A stretch of DNA of 64,000 nucleotides, taken from Porphyromonadaceae bacterium W3.11. GTDB taxonomy: Bacteria > Bacteroidota > Bacteroidia > Bacteroidales > Porphyromonadaceae. The position numbers were made by a program, and so were the translations under genes. Positions 54,257 to 63,971 of the stretch are shown piece after piece. How positions within the stretch are numbered: position 1 is the first letter of the stretch; each line of letters opens with the position of its first letter. The notes under the pieces are model-generated. The model did not search any database, had not been told where the DNA came from, and saw nothing but the letters and a program-made list of their open reading frames with translations. Location: positions 62,001 through 126,000 of the forward strand of contig JAUISX010000005.1 of the NCBI GenBank assembly GCA_030434245.1, given 5' to 3'.

Positions 54257-56089
54257 ATGATGATAAATATCAGAAAATACATATTGATAGTGTTATTAAC
54301 ACTTATGGGGAGTGTGCTTTATGCTCAGAATGAGAATATCTCATTTGATGTAAATGTCCCCAATAGGATTATTGCAGGTGAGCCTTTTCAAGTTCAGTTC
54401 GTATTGAATAACTCGGGAAAGGATATGCAGATGGATGATCCTAAGGGGTTAGAGGTTCTCTATGGTCCAGCAGTATCTAAGTCATCGAGCATATCGATAG
54501 TGAATGGGAAGCGGAGTCAGCATAAGTCCACCATCTATACTTATACACTTTTGGCTAATAGTGAAGGGGATTATATGATTCCTGCTGCATCCGTTAAGGT
54601 GGGTAGCTCTACTTACAAGACAGCTGCACGTAAGATTAAGGTCTTTAGTGCCGAAGCTGCAGGAGGTAGCAGTGATCCAAATACCCAGAGGGAGAGTAAG
54701 GGAGAGCGTATTAATATAAGTGGTAAGGAGCTATATGTCTCTGCTACACCTAATAAGACAACGGTCTATGAGCAAGAACCAATATTAGTTAACTTCAAGC
54801 TCTACTCTAGTCGGCAACCAAATGATATTCCTAAGATCAAGTTACCTGAGTTTGATGGCTTCATCAAGGAGGAGGTAGATTTGGGCGGAATGAGACAGAT
54901 AGATGTAGAGTCTGTGAATGGTAAGCCTTTCTATACGGTTAATATCTATAGTGTGCTACTTTATCCACAGAAGTCTGGAAAGTTGACCATCCCAGAGGGG
55001 ACTTTCGATGTCTATATGGTAGTACGGGTAAATCAACCCGTAGAGAGCTTCTTTGGTAGTTTTCAAGACCAGTTTCAGGAGGTTAGCCAGACCGTCAAGT
55101 CTCGCCCATTCTCTATTAATGTCAAGCCTCTTCCAGAGCCTAAGCCAGAGGGTTTCGATGGTGCAGTAGGGCAGTTTAAGTTATCTGCTGATGTACCTAG
55201 TAGAGTCCTTAAGACTAATGAGAGCTTTAGCATGAAGCTTAATCTTGAGGGCACAGGTAATCTTAAGTTGATACAGATTCCAGAGCCTGAGTTACCAGAG
55301 GGCTTCGAGCCATATGACCCTAAAGTTGATGAAGATGTTCGTACTACCGCGTCAGGAAGTTCTGGCACAAAGTCCAAAGAATTTTTTGCTGTCCCTCGAT
55401 ATACTGGAGATTTTGTAATTCCCGAGACCAACTTCGCCTACTTTGATCCTTCTGCTGGTAGCTATAAGACGATTAAGATTCCAGAGGTTAAGTTACACGT
55501 GGATAAGGGTAAAGGCGGGGATGCCTCTACTGCTGTTTCCGGTATGTCAGGACGTGAAGATGTGAAGTATCTAGGACAGGATATTCGTTACCTTAAGCCG
55601 ATGAAAAATCCGACCAAGTATAGAGCTTCAGACTTATCAACTTTCTATCTCGGATTATTCTTATATATACTTACTTTTATTTTAATCTTCATTATTGATG
55701 TTCGTAAAGAGAAGAGTAATATAGATACCGCATCGAATAGAAGTAGGAAAGCTGGACAAAAGGCAAGGAAGTATCTCGTCTTAGCGAATAAGAATCGTAG
55801 CAAAGGAGAGCCATCTGCCTATTATGAAGCTTTACTAAGGGGGCTGAATAGTTATCTAAGCGATAAGTTTCACATCCCACTTTCTGAACTATCTAAGGAT
55901 AATATTCAGACTAAGTTGCCTGGTATGGGGGTTCCAAAAGATGTAACCACGGAAGTATTATCCATACTATCTACATTAGAGATGGCACAATATACGCCTA
56001 TGGGAGAGCAGAGTAAGCGAGATGAGTTGTACGATCGTGCATCTAGCGTAATTGATCGTTTGGAACGAATCAAATTTAAGAAGAAATGA
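54257..56089 (+). CDS. batD: BatD, Ig-like membrane protein
   Basis: A 610-residue protein: signal peptide (ILIVLLTLMGSVLYAQ), several oxygen-tolerance BatD beta domains (GKELYVSATPNKTTVYEQEP, VNIYSVLLYPQKSGKLTIPE, EGTGNLKLIQIPEPELPEGF), a helix near 465-485 and a cytoplasmic helical tail. Length and plan match BatD. Overlaps batE by 4 bases. Confidence 0.9.
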   Translation: MMINIRKYILIVLLTLMGSVLYAQNENISFDVNVPNRIIAGEPFQVQFVLNNSGKDMQMDDPKGLEVLYGPAVSKSSSISIVNGKRSQHKSTIYTYTLLANSEGDYMIPAASVKVGSSTYKTAARKIKVFSAEAAGGSSDPNTQRESKGERINISGKELYVSATPNKTTVYEQEPILVNFKLYSSRQPNDIPKIKLPEFDGFIKEEVDLGGMRQIDVESVNGKPFYTVNIYSVLLYPQKSGKLTIPEGTFDVYMVVRVNQPVESFFGSFQDQFQEVSQTVKSRPFSINVKPLPEPKPEGFDGAVGQFKLSADVPSRVLKTNESFSMKLNLEGTGNLKLIQIPEPELPEGFEPYDPKVDEDVRTTASGSSGTKSKEFFAVPRYTGDFVIPETNFAYFDPSAGSYKTIKIPEVKLHVDKGKGGDASTAVSGMSGREDVKYLGQDIRYLKPMKNPTKYRASDLSTFYLGLFLYILTFILIFIIDVRKEKSNIDTASNRSRKAGQKARKYLVLANKNRSKGEPSAYYEALLRGLNSYLSDKFHIPLSELSKDNIQTKLPGMGVPKDVTTEVLSILSTLEMAQYTPMGEQSKRDELYDRASSVIDRLERIKFKKK

Positions 56090-56871
56090 CGATGATGAAG
56101 AAGATTTATATAAGCCTCTTAATGGCTCTATTCATACATATTGGAGGTCATGCCCAAGAATCAGAATTTTCTAATGCCGCATCTTTAGCCTACGGTGATG
56201 CTAATTACGTTGAGGCCATAGATCAATATAAGCAAGCACTAAGTATTGCTTCTGCACCGACAGCTGAATTGTACTACAACTTAGGTTGTGCGTACTATAA
56301 GAATGGTGATCTAGCTGATGCTATTTTGTGTTTCGAACGTGCGTATCGTATAGATCCTGCCGATAGTGATATTCATTTTAATCTCGAATTGGCTAGCAAC
56401 CAAATTGTTGATAAGATGGACCCTGTACGGAAGCTCTTCATCTCAAAGTGGCTGGACAGTGCATCGCATTGGTTTACCCTAATGGGGTGGATGCTGACTT
56501 CTATATTTACGTTCGGTTTCTTCACTATTGGTTTATTTCTCTTTTTGAGAAACAAACGTGCTAGGGTGCAAAAGATCGGATTGGTGGCCTCTGTGGTAAG
56601 TCTGATATTATTTATCCTTTCTATCACGTTGATGCATCGATTAAATAACTTTATCAATGATGATACAGAAGGGATTCTGATGAGCGAAGTTGTGACCGTT
56701 AAGAGTTCACCAGATAGTTCAGCACAAGATATCGTGGTGGTTCATTCAGGTCTGAAGGTTGTGCAGCAACAAGAATTAGGTGGGTTCTCAGAGGTGAAGC
56801 TACCTGATGGCACAATTGGTTGGATCCCAAGTAAGAGCTTTGAAATCATTAATAATTTTAGTGAAAGATAA
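56086..56871 (+). CDS. batE: BatE, TPR and SH3-like protein
   Basis: A 261-residue protein: signal peptide, TPR units (AASLAYGDANYVEAIDQYKQ, ELYYNLGCAYYKNGDLADAI), two helices (about 125-150 and 160-185) and a C-terminal bacterial SH3 domain (VVTVKSSPDSSAQDIVVVHS, LPDGTIGWIPSKSFEII). Last bat gene; its stop shares one base with the ATG of the PAP2 gene. Confidence 0.88.
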   Translation: MTMMKKIYISLLMALFIHIGGHAQESEFSNAASLAYGDANYVEAIDQYKQALSIASAPTAELYYNLGCAYYKNGDLADAILCFERAYRIDPADSDIHFNLELASNQIVDKMDPVRKLFISKWLDSASHWFTLMGWMLTSIFTFGFFTIGLFLFLRNKRARVQKIGLVASVVSLILFILSITLMHRLNNFINDDTEGILMSEVVTVKSSPDSSAQDIVVVHSGLKVVQQQELGGFSEVKLPDGTIGWIPSKSFEIINNFSER

Positions 56872-57560
56872 TGGTAGAAAGTCTTGTCGGTTGGGAAAAG
56901 GATTTTTTTCTTTTTCTCAATTCTCCCCATACCCCATACCTAGATGGAGTGATGTATCTTATCTCAGCTCCACTTCCATGGATTATAGTACTTATTCCCT
57001 TTTTTATTCTTTTTTCTTATAAGAAAGATTATCGAGAATTCTTATTGTTATTACTATTTATTGGATTATTAGTCTTCATGGCTGATAGTCTTTCATCTGG
57101 TATTATCAAACCCCTCTTTCAGAGATATAGACCTACTCACCATCCTGAAACTCTGGATGCTGTTAAGACTGTTCTCAATTATAGAGGAGGAAATTACGGA
57201 TTTATCTCAGGTCATTCGACGAATTTCCTTGCTTTCGCAACATTCTCCTCATTGGTGATACGAAATAGGTGGTACACGATACTTATTTTTATCACAACGC
57301 TGACTGTTGCATATTCTAGGATTTATCTAGGCGTACACTTCGTTACCGATGTAATTCCAGGGATTCTCTGCGGCATGCTTATAGGCGTATTTTTATATTG
57401 GCTGTATCGAGAGGCTCGATCTGCTTTTTTCTCAATGACACTTCAGGAGGCTACAGTACCATATATCAAGGGCCGCGAGCGAATATTTGCTATCTTAATT
57501 GGAGCCTTCTATTTCAGTTTGTGGGTATTATCTCCACTCGTAATCCAATTATATCGATAG
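56871..57560 (+). CDS. PAP2-family membrane phosphatase
   Basis: A 229-residue membrane phosphatase with about six helices. The three PAP2 motifs are present: KPLFQRYRP, SGHSTNFLAF and SRIYLGVHFVTDV. It probably removes phosphate from undecaprenyl pyrophosphate or phosphatidate. Starts on the last base of batE and is followed 4 bases later by a DgkA-type kinase, an apt pair for lipid carrier recycling. Confidence 0.92.
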   Translation: MVESLVGWEKDFFLFLNSPHTPYLDGVMYLISAPLPWIIVLIPFFILFSYKKDYREFLLLLLFIGLLVFMADSLSSGIIKPLFQRYRPTHHPETLDAVKTVLNYRGGNYGFISGHSTNFLAFATFSSLVIRNRWYTILIFITTLTVAYSRIYLGVHFVTDVIPGILCGMLIGVFLYWLYREARSAFFSMTLQEATVPYIKGRERIFAILIGAFYFSLWVLSPLVIQLYR

Positions 57561-57564
57561 TATT

Positions 57565-57948
57565 ATGTGGCAAGGAGTAAAGAGTACTTTTTCACTAAAA
57601 CGGCTACGAAAGAGTTTTCGATATGCGTTTCGAGGGATCTTTCATGGAGTTAAGAGTGAATATAATCTACAGATTCACACTCTAGCCTTATTATTAGTCA
57701 TTATCTTTGGATTTATCTTCCAAGTGACGAGGATAGAGTGGCTTCTATTACTTCTCTGTATTGCTTTGGTCTTTTCATTGGAGTTGATCAATAGTGCGAT
57801 CGAAACTCTTGCTGATGAAGTAAGTCAGGAGTATTCTGAATTGATAAAAAGAGCCAAGGATTATTCTGCTGGAGCAGTGCTCTTTGCAGCTATTATAGCG
57901 GCTATTATCGGATTAATCATTTTTATTCCCTACTTATTAGCACTGTAA
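57565..57948 (+). CDS. dgkA: DgkA-type diacylglycerol/undecaprenol kinase
   Basis: A 127-residue trimeric-type membrane kinase: RKSFRYAFRGIFHGVKSEYN at the N-terminus, the signature SLELINSAIETLADEV, and three helices. It phosphorylates diacylglycerol or, as in many species, undecaprenol. Its natural terminator has been pushed 1.4 kb away by the IS256-type insertion. Confidence 0.9.
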   Translation: MWQGVKSTFSLKRLRKSFRYAFRGIFHGVKSEYNLQIHTLALLLVIIFGFIFQVTRIEWLLLLLCIALVFSLELINSAIETLADEVSQEYSELIKRAKDYSAGAVLFAAIIAAIIGLIIFIPYLLAL

Positions 57949-58072
57949 CGCATAATTTTTATTTATAGTTTGTCTCCTGAAAGTTACCTCACAAGTAATA
58001 AGTGGAGCAAGAACCATTACAATACATAAAAAGCGATACTGTCCCCAAAAAGTGTGTAAGTCCCAAGAATGT

Positions 58073-58080
58073 TATCTTTG
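58073..58080 (+). promoter_or_regulatory. -7 box of the IS256 transposase
   Basis: TATCTTTG, a TAnnTTTG match inside the left end, 31 bases before the transposase ATG. Confidence 0.5.
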
Positions 58081-58110
58081 AAAAGTTAAAAACAAAAGAT
58101 AAACAAGAAG

Positions 58111-59268
58111 ATGAGACTTACACAAATGCAATTTAAGGAAATTCTATCAAACGTGATGACAGAGCCAAATGGAGTTGGTCGTTTAATGGAGTTAATCATC
58201 GAAATAGCGATGCAAGGGGAGAGGGAACTGTATAAAGAAGATAGTGGCGATGTGAGCAATGGATACCGCCCCCGTCGCATCTTTGCGAGTGGTAATATGC
58301 TAGAATTACGAGTACCCCGAACTCGACAGCAGGGCTTCATGCCCTTGATTTTAGGCGTTCTCAAAGATCAAGAGAAAGAGATGGGAGAACTAGCAGGTTA
58401 TCTATATAGCTGCGGTAATACGATGGAGGATATCTCTGGAGTATTCGAGCGTTTGTATGGTAAACGTTATAGTACGAGTCAAATCAATCGTCTCTCCTTA
58501 TCGACCCAAGAAGCAGTAGAAGAGTGGCGTCAAAGACGTCTACCGAGGACTTTAGAGGCACTTGTTATCGATGCTACATATCTTCCTGTACGGAGAGGAG
58601 AAAGTGTGAGCAAGGAGGCATTTTTTGTAGTGATGAGTTTAGATAGCGAAGGACGTCGAGACATCGTGGGTGTCTATAATAATCCAACAGAGGGAAGCGG
58701 CATCTGGGGCGAGTTTTTTGAGGATCTAAAAAGCCGAGGACTCGAAGAGGTAGGACTAATCATTTCAGACGGGTTGAATAACATTGAAGAGGTTGCACGT
58801 GAGCACTTTACAGAAGTGGAAGTCCAGCTCTGCACGGTGCATCTACAGCGAGAAATAACTCGAAAGATACGCCCTCGAGATAAGTCAGCCATCGCAAGTG
58901 ATCTACAGGAGGTCTTTAGTAAAGACGGCTCAAGAAGCTCACCTTTAGATGGCCTAGAGAGCTTTAAAAACTTTGCGTTCAGATGGCGTAAGAGCTATCC
59001 TTTTCTCACAAAAATAGCTAACGGTCAGAGGATAGAGTATTACTTCACATACCTAAAATACGACGTCAGTGTTCGCAAGTACATTCATAGTACTAACTGG
59101 ATAGAACGCTTCAATAGACAGGTAAAGAAAGGGGCTCGATATAAATGTGCATTACCTAGCGTAGAATCCGCTCTACACTTGATAGGTAGTATTGCAATCA
59201 ATGCAAACTATCTGAAGAAAAGAATAGGAGATCTAACTCTTGGACTTAGGAAGAACAATGAAAAGTAA
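58111..59268 (+). CDS. IS256-family transposase
   Basis: A 385-residue mutator-type transposase. DDE residues: Asp in LEALVIDATYLPVRRG, Asp in GLIISDGLNNIEEVA and Glu in STNWIERFNRQVKKG, with CTVHLQREITRKI in between, which is the family signature. Full length. Confidence 0.95.
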   Translation: MRLTQMQFKEILSNVMTEPNGVGRLMELIIEIAMQGERELYKEDSGDVSNGYRPRRIFASGNMLELRVPRTRQQGFMPLILGVLKDQEKEMGELAGYLYSCGNTMEDISGVFERLYGKRYSTSQINRLSLSTQEAVEEWRQRRLPRTLEALVIDATYLPVRRGESVSKEAFFVVMSLDSEGRRDIVGVYNNPTEGSGIWGEFFEDLKSRGLEEVGLIISDGLNNIEEVAREHFTEVEVQLCTVHLQREITRKIRPRDKSAIASDLQEVFSKDGSRSSPLDGLESFKNFAFRWRKSYPFLTKIANGQRIEYYFTYLKYDVSVRKYIHSTNWIERFNRQVKKGARYKCALPSVESALHLIGSIAINANYLKKRIGDLTLGLRKNNEK

Positions 59269-59478
59269 ATAACAACAATGTGCTTTATTTTCCAACACAA
59301 AGATATCAACCTAAAAGAATACGGCAAGGCGGTGTCTCCGCGGTGCTACGACAGCCTTGCCTTAATTCTTTATTGGTCTATCTTTAATGTTTATGGAAAA
59401 CAAAGCGAAAAAATATGTAGGTTTGCTTTTCAGAGACGCATTCTGCCGTACACACTTTTGGGGACACTACCTAAAAAG

Positions 59479-59522
59479 CGACCCCGAGCTAAAGCATAAT
59501 TAGGCTTAAAAGCTCGGGGTCG
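59479..59522. terminator. Bidirectional terminator between dgkA and ispE
   Basis: Perfect 12-bp inverted repeat cgaccccgagct (59479-59490) / agctcggggtcg (59511-59522). Serves the minus-strand ispE unit and originally dgkA. The IS256 element inserted at its left foot. Confidence 0.8.
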
Positions 59523-59548
59523 TCTGTATCAATTTAGAAGGACATGAC

Positions 59549-60352
59549 CTATAGCTGTAGATTGTATGATTTGCCATCCCAAGCAACCTTTAGTGGCGAA
59601 TCACTGATAGCATAAAGGGTCGGTCCAGAGCCACTCATCGAAGCATAGTCAGCACCTGCATCGTATAGCCTTTTGATCCCATCAGCTAGAATAGGGTGTT
59701 GTGCAAAGATAGCTGATTCAAAGTGATTAACGACCTTCCCCTTCCACTCCTTAATTGGTAGAGCCAATAGCTCCCTTAGGTCATCACCCTCATCACTAGG
59801 AGTGATGCTTGCATATGCACTAGCTGTATTGATATGGATTTCTGATGTTAATAGTGTCAACCACTTACCTCTTAGGTCTAAAGGGTAGAGCTCAAGTTGC
59901 TCTCCGATACCTTCTGCCAATTGAGGCTCGTCCTTGAGGAAAAAAGGACAGTCGGCACCTAGAGAAGTTGCTAGCTGATGCATCCGTTCACTAGAGACCT
60001 CCAGGCCAAATAACCTTTTAATCCCAAGCAACATATTCGTTCCGTCAGAAGAGCCGCCCCCCAGTCCTCCACCTGTTGGGATCCTTTTGCGAAGTATGAT
60101 TTCAAGAGCGGGGAGTGATGGATAATCCTCCTTGAGAGCAAAGTATGCTTTCGTCACAAGGTTGTCTTCAGGCACCCCTTCAAAGTCTAATGTTCCAAAG
60201 TCATACTTCATTTCAATATCGGAGGGGATAATCTCCAAGACATCAGTTAAGGGGATGGGGTACATCAGAGTCTGGATATCGTGATACCCATCAGCTCTCT
60301 TACGTAGTACTCGTAACCCTATATTTATTTTTGCTTTGGGAAAAGTAATCAT
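59549..60352 (-). CDS. ispE: 4-diphosphocytidyl-2-C-methyl-D-erythritol kinase
   Basis: A 267-residue GHMP kinase of the MEP isoprenoid pathway. Motifs: FPKAKINIGLRVLRKRADGYHDI at the N-terminus (with KINIGL and GYH), the ATP loop PTGGGLGGGSSDGTN and MSGSGPTLYAI near the end. Slightly short for IspE but complete. It follows nfo after 8 bases. Confidence 0.95.
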   Translation of the reverse strand: MITFPKAKINIGLRVLRKRADGYHDIQTLMYPIPLTDVLEIIPSDIEMKYDFGTLDFEGVPEDNLVTKAYFALKEDYPSLPALEIILRKRIPTGGGLGGGSSDGTNMLLGIKRLFGLEVSSERMHQLATSLGADCPFFLKDEPQLAEGIGEQLELYPLDLRGKWLTLLTSEIHINTASAYASITPSDEGDDLRELLALPIKEWKGKVVNHFESAIFAQHPILADGIKRLYDAGADYASMSGSGPTLYAISDSPLKVAWDGKSYNLQL

Positions 60353-60360
60353 GACATATT

Positions 60361-61215
60361 TTATTCAGCAAATGTACGAAGTAGCTCTATCTCCTCCTTC
60401 CACAGGTCAGGATCAGGCGTTTCTAAGATGATTGGGATCTCATCTGTCCGAGGGTCATTTATGAGAAGTTCGAAAAGCGACATTCCCATCACACCCTTAC
60501 CAATAGAGTCATGACGATCCACCCTTGTAGCCAATTCCTTTTTAGAGTCATTCAGGTGAATCCCTTTCAAATAATTCAGCCCCACGATGTTGTCAAACTC
60601 TCTCATGGTTCCGTAATAGCCCTCTTCGGTACGGATTTCATAGCCCGCTGCCAGTGTATGAGCCGTGTCAATACAGACCCCGATCCTACTCTTATCCTCC
60701 ACTTGATCAATAATCTCAGCTAGGTGCTCAAAGCGATGTCCCATATTGGTGCCCTGTCCTGCAGTATTCTCAAGTACCGCGACAACCCCTTTAGTCTCTT
60801 GTAAGGTCATATTGATACTCTCGGCAATACGTGATAAGCAATCTGATTCAGAAATCTTTTTTAGATGGCTTCCAGGGTGGAAGTTAAGCATCTTTAGCCC
60901 TAGTACTTCGCAACGCTGCATCTCATCAAGGAAAGCATTTCTACTCTTTTTTAAGCCGTCCTCGTCAGGAGATCCCAAGTTGGTCAGATAGCTATTGTGT
61001 GGGAGTACATACTTAGGATCAAATCCATATTTTTCCATATTCTTATGAAAGCTCTCAATCTGCTCATCCGTCAGCGGCTTAGGATTCCATTGCCTCTGGT
61101 TCCTAGTAAAAAGGGCAAAAGCATTTGCCCCTATATCGTGAGCATTAATGGGTGCATTTTCTACACCTCCAGCTGCGGAGACATGTGCTCCTATATATTT
61201 AGTTCTCATATTCAT
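60361..61215 (-). CDS. nfo: Deoxyribonuclease IV (endonuclease IV)
   Basis: A 284-residue AP endonuclease for base-excision repair. Zinc-site motifs: [76 protein letters not shown] and ILETPDPD. Overlaps the upstream CPBP gene by 17 bases. Confidence 0.97.
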   Translation of the reverse strand: MNMRTKYIGAHVSAAGGVENAPINAHDIGANAFALFTRNQRQWNPKPLTDEQIESFHKNMEKYGFDPKYVLPHNSYLTNLGSPDEDGLKKSRNAFLDEMQRCEVLGLKMLNFHPGSHLKKISESDCLSRIAESINMTLQETKGVVAVLENTAGQGTNMGHRFEHLAEIIDQVEDKSRIGVCIDTAHTLAAGYEIRTEEGYYGTMREFDNIVGLNYLKGIHLNDSKKELATRVDRHDSIGKGVMGMSLFELLINDPRTDEIPIILETPDPDLWKEEIELLRTFAE

Positions 61216-62107
61216 TTCTATTTGTATCTAATTTTAATTCTCTCTCGTTCTTTTTTTTCATCCGGCTGAAAATATAGTAGATGATTACAATGGAACATAA
61301 TGTGGACGATACGATTATTATATAGTCCTCAGTCGTGACTGGACTTAGATAAATATCTTCTGCACCATACATCTGCGTAAGAATAAACGTGAATAGATTA
61401 TTCAGGAAGTGAAGAAATATAGCCATCCATATACCCCCATATATAGCAGTGTATCCAAGTATCGCACCTAAAAAGAAGCGAGCTAAAAAACCACTCCACT
61501 GCATATGTATCATACTAAATATAAATGCTGTTATCCATACCGCGATGTGAACATTCTTAGCGTGTGATAGTATCCACCCTTGGATGGCACCACGAAATAG
61601 GTATTCTTCAGCAATAGGAGCTATGACCGCTATAGAGATCAAGCTAAGGATGATGCCAAGAGGTCGTTTTTCGAGTAAGAAAAGATCATAAGTCTCGTCC
61701 AGCATAGCGTCAATCCTATTTATGGCCTCTTCTAGAAACTTGGGGATAGGAAGTTGTTCCATAAGATATGAAGATGTAGAGACCAATGGGATGACTGCCA
61801 ATATTAAGACTATGGCATAGAATATAGACTGGCGATTAAGATCGGTTATCTTTGCTTCATATAGATATGTAAAGTGCTTAGACCTAAAATACTTTTCGGT
61901 CAGCCATGCTGGTATTAGCATCGTTAAGATAGCATTGATGATTTGGGTGACGAATATTAGGTATGCTTCATCAGCTATCGCCAAGTTGAGCAAAGGCGTG
62001 ATAAGTACAGAGGATATGATGCCCAGAATCATTGCGAATCCAAGGATTGCAAATAAATATCCTATGCTAGGCTTTGCAGCTTGATTGTAAGACTTATATT
62101 GCGGCAT
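61199..62107 (-). CDS. CPBP-family intramembrane protease
   Basis: A 302-residue membrane protein with about eight helices. CPBP motifs: [14 protein letters not shown] (motif 1, Glu-Glu and Arg), [18 protein letters not shown] (motif 2, His) and FLHFLNNLF (motif 3, His and Asn). The family includes Rce1-like proteases and bacteriocin self-immunity proteins; the role here is unknown. The charged end [19 protein letters not shown] is outside the domain. Confidence 0.88.
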   Translation of the reverse strand: MPQYKSYNQAAKPSIGYLFAILGFAMILGIISSVLITPLLNLAIADEAYLIFVTQIINAILTMLIPAWLTEKYFRSKHFTYLYEAKITDLNRQSIFYAIVLILAVIPLVSTSSYLMEQLPIPKFLEEAINRIDAMLDETYDLFLLEKRPLGIILSLISIAVIAPIAEEYLFRGAIQGWILSHAKNVHIAVWITAFIFSMIHMQWSGFLARFFLGAILGYTAIYGGIWMAIFLHFLNNLFTFILTQMYGAEDIYLSPVTTEDYIIIVSSTLCSIVIIYYIFSRMKKKNERELKLDTNRNEYEN

Positions 62108-62145
62108 TAGTTATAATAAGTTTTATATGTGATAAAGTCTAAAAG

Positions 62146-62178
62146 CAAAGATACTATATTACGATAAGCCCACACAAT
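62146..62178 (-). promoter_or_regulatory. Promoter of the CPBP-nfo-ispE unit
   Basis: Minus strand TTG, 21 bases, TATCTTTG (62153-62146), 39 bases before the ATG. Confidence 0.6.
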
Positions 62179-62259
62179 CTCAGAGAGTTCTTTCATATCT
62201 AGAAACAATATAGTGAGAGAGTATAGAGCCGCTATAAGGAGAGCCATTTACGATATCAT

Positions 62260-62300
62260 AAGTGTCGGGAATAGTTCTTCGCGAACCATACCCGACACTT
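62260..62300 (-). terminator. Terminator after the trxA unit
   Basis: aagtgtcggg (62260-62269) / cccgacactt (62291-62300) perfect over 10 bp, with an inner gttc-ttcg-cgaac stem and an outer gatatcat arm on each side. No strong T-run. Confidence 0.65.
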
Positions 62301-62358
62301 ACGATGATATCACTACCTGTTTCAGAAGCTTCATCAGGAGAATACTTACTTATCATCT

Positions 62359-62562
62359 CTAATATGAATTACTCTTTTGCCTCCTTTTGGTGAGTCTTCT
62401 TCTTATCCATAGACTCACAAGGTCAGCGAGTACTGCTCCTATGGTAATGAATACAGCAGTCCTCAAATCATAGAACCCAAAGAATGTAGGGATCATAATA
62501 ATCAAGAATAGCAGTATCGAAGCTATTACATACCCTACTATAAACTTATGATTAGTATTCAT
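62359..62562 (-). CDS. Small two-helix membrane protein
   Basis: A 67-residue protein with helices at about 8-28 and 36-52 and a basic end (RRRLTKRRQKSNSY), so the C-terminus is cytoplasmic. I recognise no family. It starts 15 bases after the thioredoxin stop and is probably co-transcribed. Confidence 0.55.
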   Translation of the reverse strand: MNTNHKFIVGYVIASILLFLIIMIPTFFGFYDLRTAVFITIGAVLADLVSLWIRRRLTKRRQKSNSY

Positions 62563-62577
62563 CGCCGTTTATGATTC

Positions 62578-62943
62578 TCATTTCTTTAGTAATACCTCGT
62601 TAATAGCTTGTACCAACGCATCTTTGGGTAGGGCTCCCTGTGCCATCTGAGGAGCTCCTTCCATCGGAACAAAAAGGAGTGTAGGGATACTACGAATGCC
62701 AAAGATACTTGCCAGCTCTAGCTCTACTTCAGTATTGACTTTATATATGTGTATCTGATCAGCATACTCTTCAGATAGCTCATCCAGGACAGGAGATAAT
62801 GCTTTACATGGACCACACCACCCAGCATAAAAGTCTATGATGGCAGGCTTATCGCCCAGATATTCCCAGTTTTCCGGGTTTTTCTCATAGTTCATGACTT
62901 TTTCTAAAAAGTCCGCTTTCGTTAGTTCAATCGTCTTAGACAT
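62578..62943 (-). CDS. trxA: Thioredoxin
   Basis: A 121-residue thioredoxin with active site WCGPC in IIDFYAGWCGPCKALSPVLD and the cis-Pro in IRSIPTLLFV. It has no signal peptide and is cytoplasmic. The first 20 residues are a small extension (MSKTIELTKADFLEKVMNYE). Confidence 0.95.
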   Translation of the reverse strand: MSKTIELTKADFLEKVMNYEKNPENWEYLGDKPAIIDFYAGWCGPCKALSPVLDELSEEYADQIHIYKVNTEVELELASIFGIRSIPTLLFVPMEGAPQMAQGALPKDALVQAINEVLLKK

Positions 62944-63710
62944 AACTTCTTCTTTTATTATTCATTGTCACTACGTCCGTGTAATGATTTCTAAATTTAT
63001 TATTTATACGCGTTTAGTCCACCGTAGGTAAGTATCACATGGGTATCCATATCGGGCTATCCTCTAAGCTTTGCCACAGACCTAACACTATCACTTCACG
63101 AACTGTTCGTAATCACATTCGTATGATATTTATACAACTATATGAGTCCTATTATTGTTCGTCACACTTAAGTGTAAAATAGTTTTTGAGTGATTGTATC
63201 ATCTGTTGTAACGTATTGTAATTCTATAGAGTGTATCATCATGATATTTACTAAGGAGGTGTTTTGATTATGTAGATGTATAGAGGATTTGACCCCTCTT
63301 AGTGATTCCTAACAAAATGTTTTGGTTTATGCTATTTGTGGGACATATGGAGGCCATTTTTGCTAGACATAGGAGAAAGAATTGTTTCATATAGGAAAAA
63401 GAAATTTTCTCTATGAGAAGAAGAAATCCTTTATATAGGAAGAAATCAGCTAATAACTGAGCCGATTTTTTAATCTCTCCCTTTCATTTTGTAGTCCGTA
63501 TAACTATGCTGTCTCATTAATTTCAGACAATTTATGGCTCTTAGTTGTATCGAGTGGGGGATTGTCATATTGCTATACATTTGCTGAAATTATAGTTCTA
63601 GACCGACATCCGAACGATTTCAAGTAATTATCTTCAGAACTATTTCCTTATTTGTGGTTAAGATCGTATGGATTAGGAGTGAAAAAGGAGTGAATTTTTT
63701 CTTTTGAATA
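62944..63710 (+). other. Gene-free region before the tRNA-Asn pair
   Basis: About 770 bases with no convincing gene. It holds repeat locus D at 63366-63453; otherwise nothing recognised. Confidence 0.4.
63366..63453 (+). repeat. 22-bp tandem repeat locus D
   Basis: Four units at exact 22-bp spacing start at 63366 (gacataggag), 63388 (catataggaa), 63410 (tctatgagaa) and 63432 (tatataggaa). Units 2 to 4 align closely with those of locus C at 37404-37469. Confidence 0.7.
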
Positions 63711-63742
63711 TTTGCATACTTCGTAAAATGGTTGTATCTTTG
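63711..63742 (+). promoter_or_regulatory. Promoter of the tRNA-Asn operon
   Basis: TTTG (63711-63714), 20 bases, TATCTTTG (63735-63742); a full consensus match 42 bases before the first tRNA. Confidence 0.75.
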
Positions 63743-63783
63743 CGGAGCAGTAGTCAAAAAAGACTGTCATTGCAGTAAATAAT

Positions 63784-63857
63784 TCTTCCTTAGCTCAGTT
63801 GGTTAGAGCATCTGACTGTTAATCAGAGGGTCCTTGGTTCAAGTCCAAGAGGAAGAG
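63784..63857 (+). tRNA. tRNA-Asn (GTT)
   Basis: 74 bases: acceptor TCTTCCT/AGGAAGA, anticodon arm TCTGA-CTGTTAA-TCAGA (GTT), T-arm CTTGG-TTCAAGT-CCAAG, discriminator G. CCA not encoded. Confidence 0.96.
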
Positions 63858-63891
63858 CTGAAGATACTTTAGAAAGTTAATACACACAAAT

Positions 63892-63965
63892 TCTTCCTTA
63901 GCTCAGTTGGTTAGAGCATCTGACTGTTAATCAGAGGGTCCTTGGTTCAAGTCCAAGAGGAAGAG
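63892..63965 (+). tRNA. tRNA-Asn (GTT), second identical copy
   Basis: Identical in sequence to 63784-63857, 34 bases after it and read from the same promoter. Confidence 0.96.
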
Positions 63966-63971
63966 CGAGCG

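Larger units (their letters stand above)
58035..59471 (+). mobile_element. IS256-family insertion sequence, complete
   Basis: 1437 bp with inverted ends GATACTGTCCCCAAAAAGTG (left) and GGTAGTGTCCCCAAAAGTGT (right, read inward), 8-bp TSD taaaaagc at 58027-58034 and 59472-59479. Carries one intact transposase. The right 200 bases after the gene are non-coding. The TSD ends in the first base of a terminator stem. Confidence 0.9.

Noticed and set aside
59278-59499. 73-codon open frame after the IS256 transposase
   Set aside because: It lies in the non-coding right end of the element and runs past its terminal repeat; no known domain or start signal.
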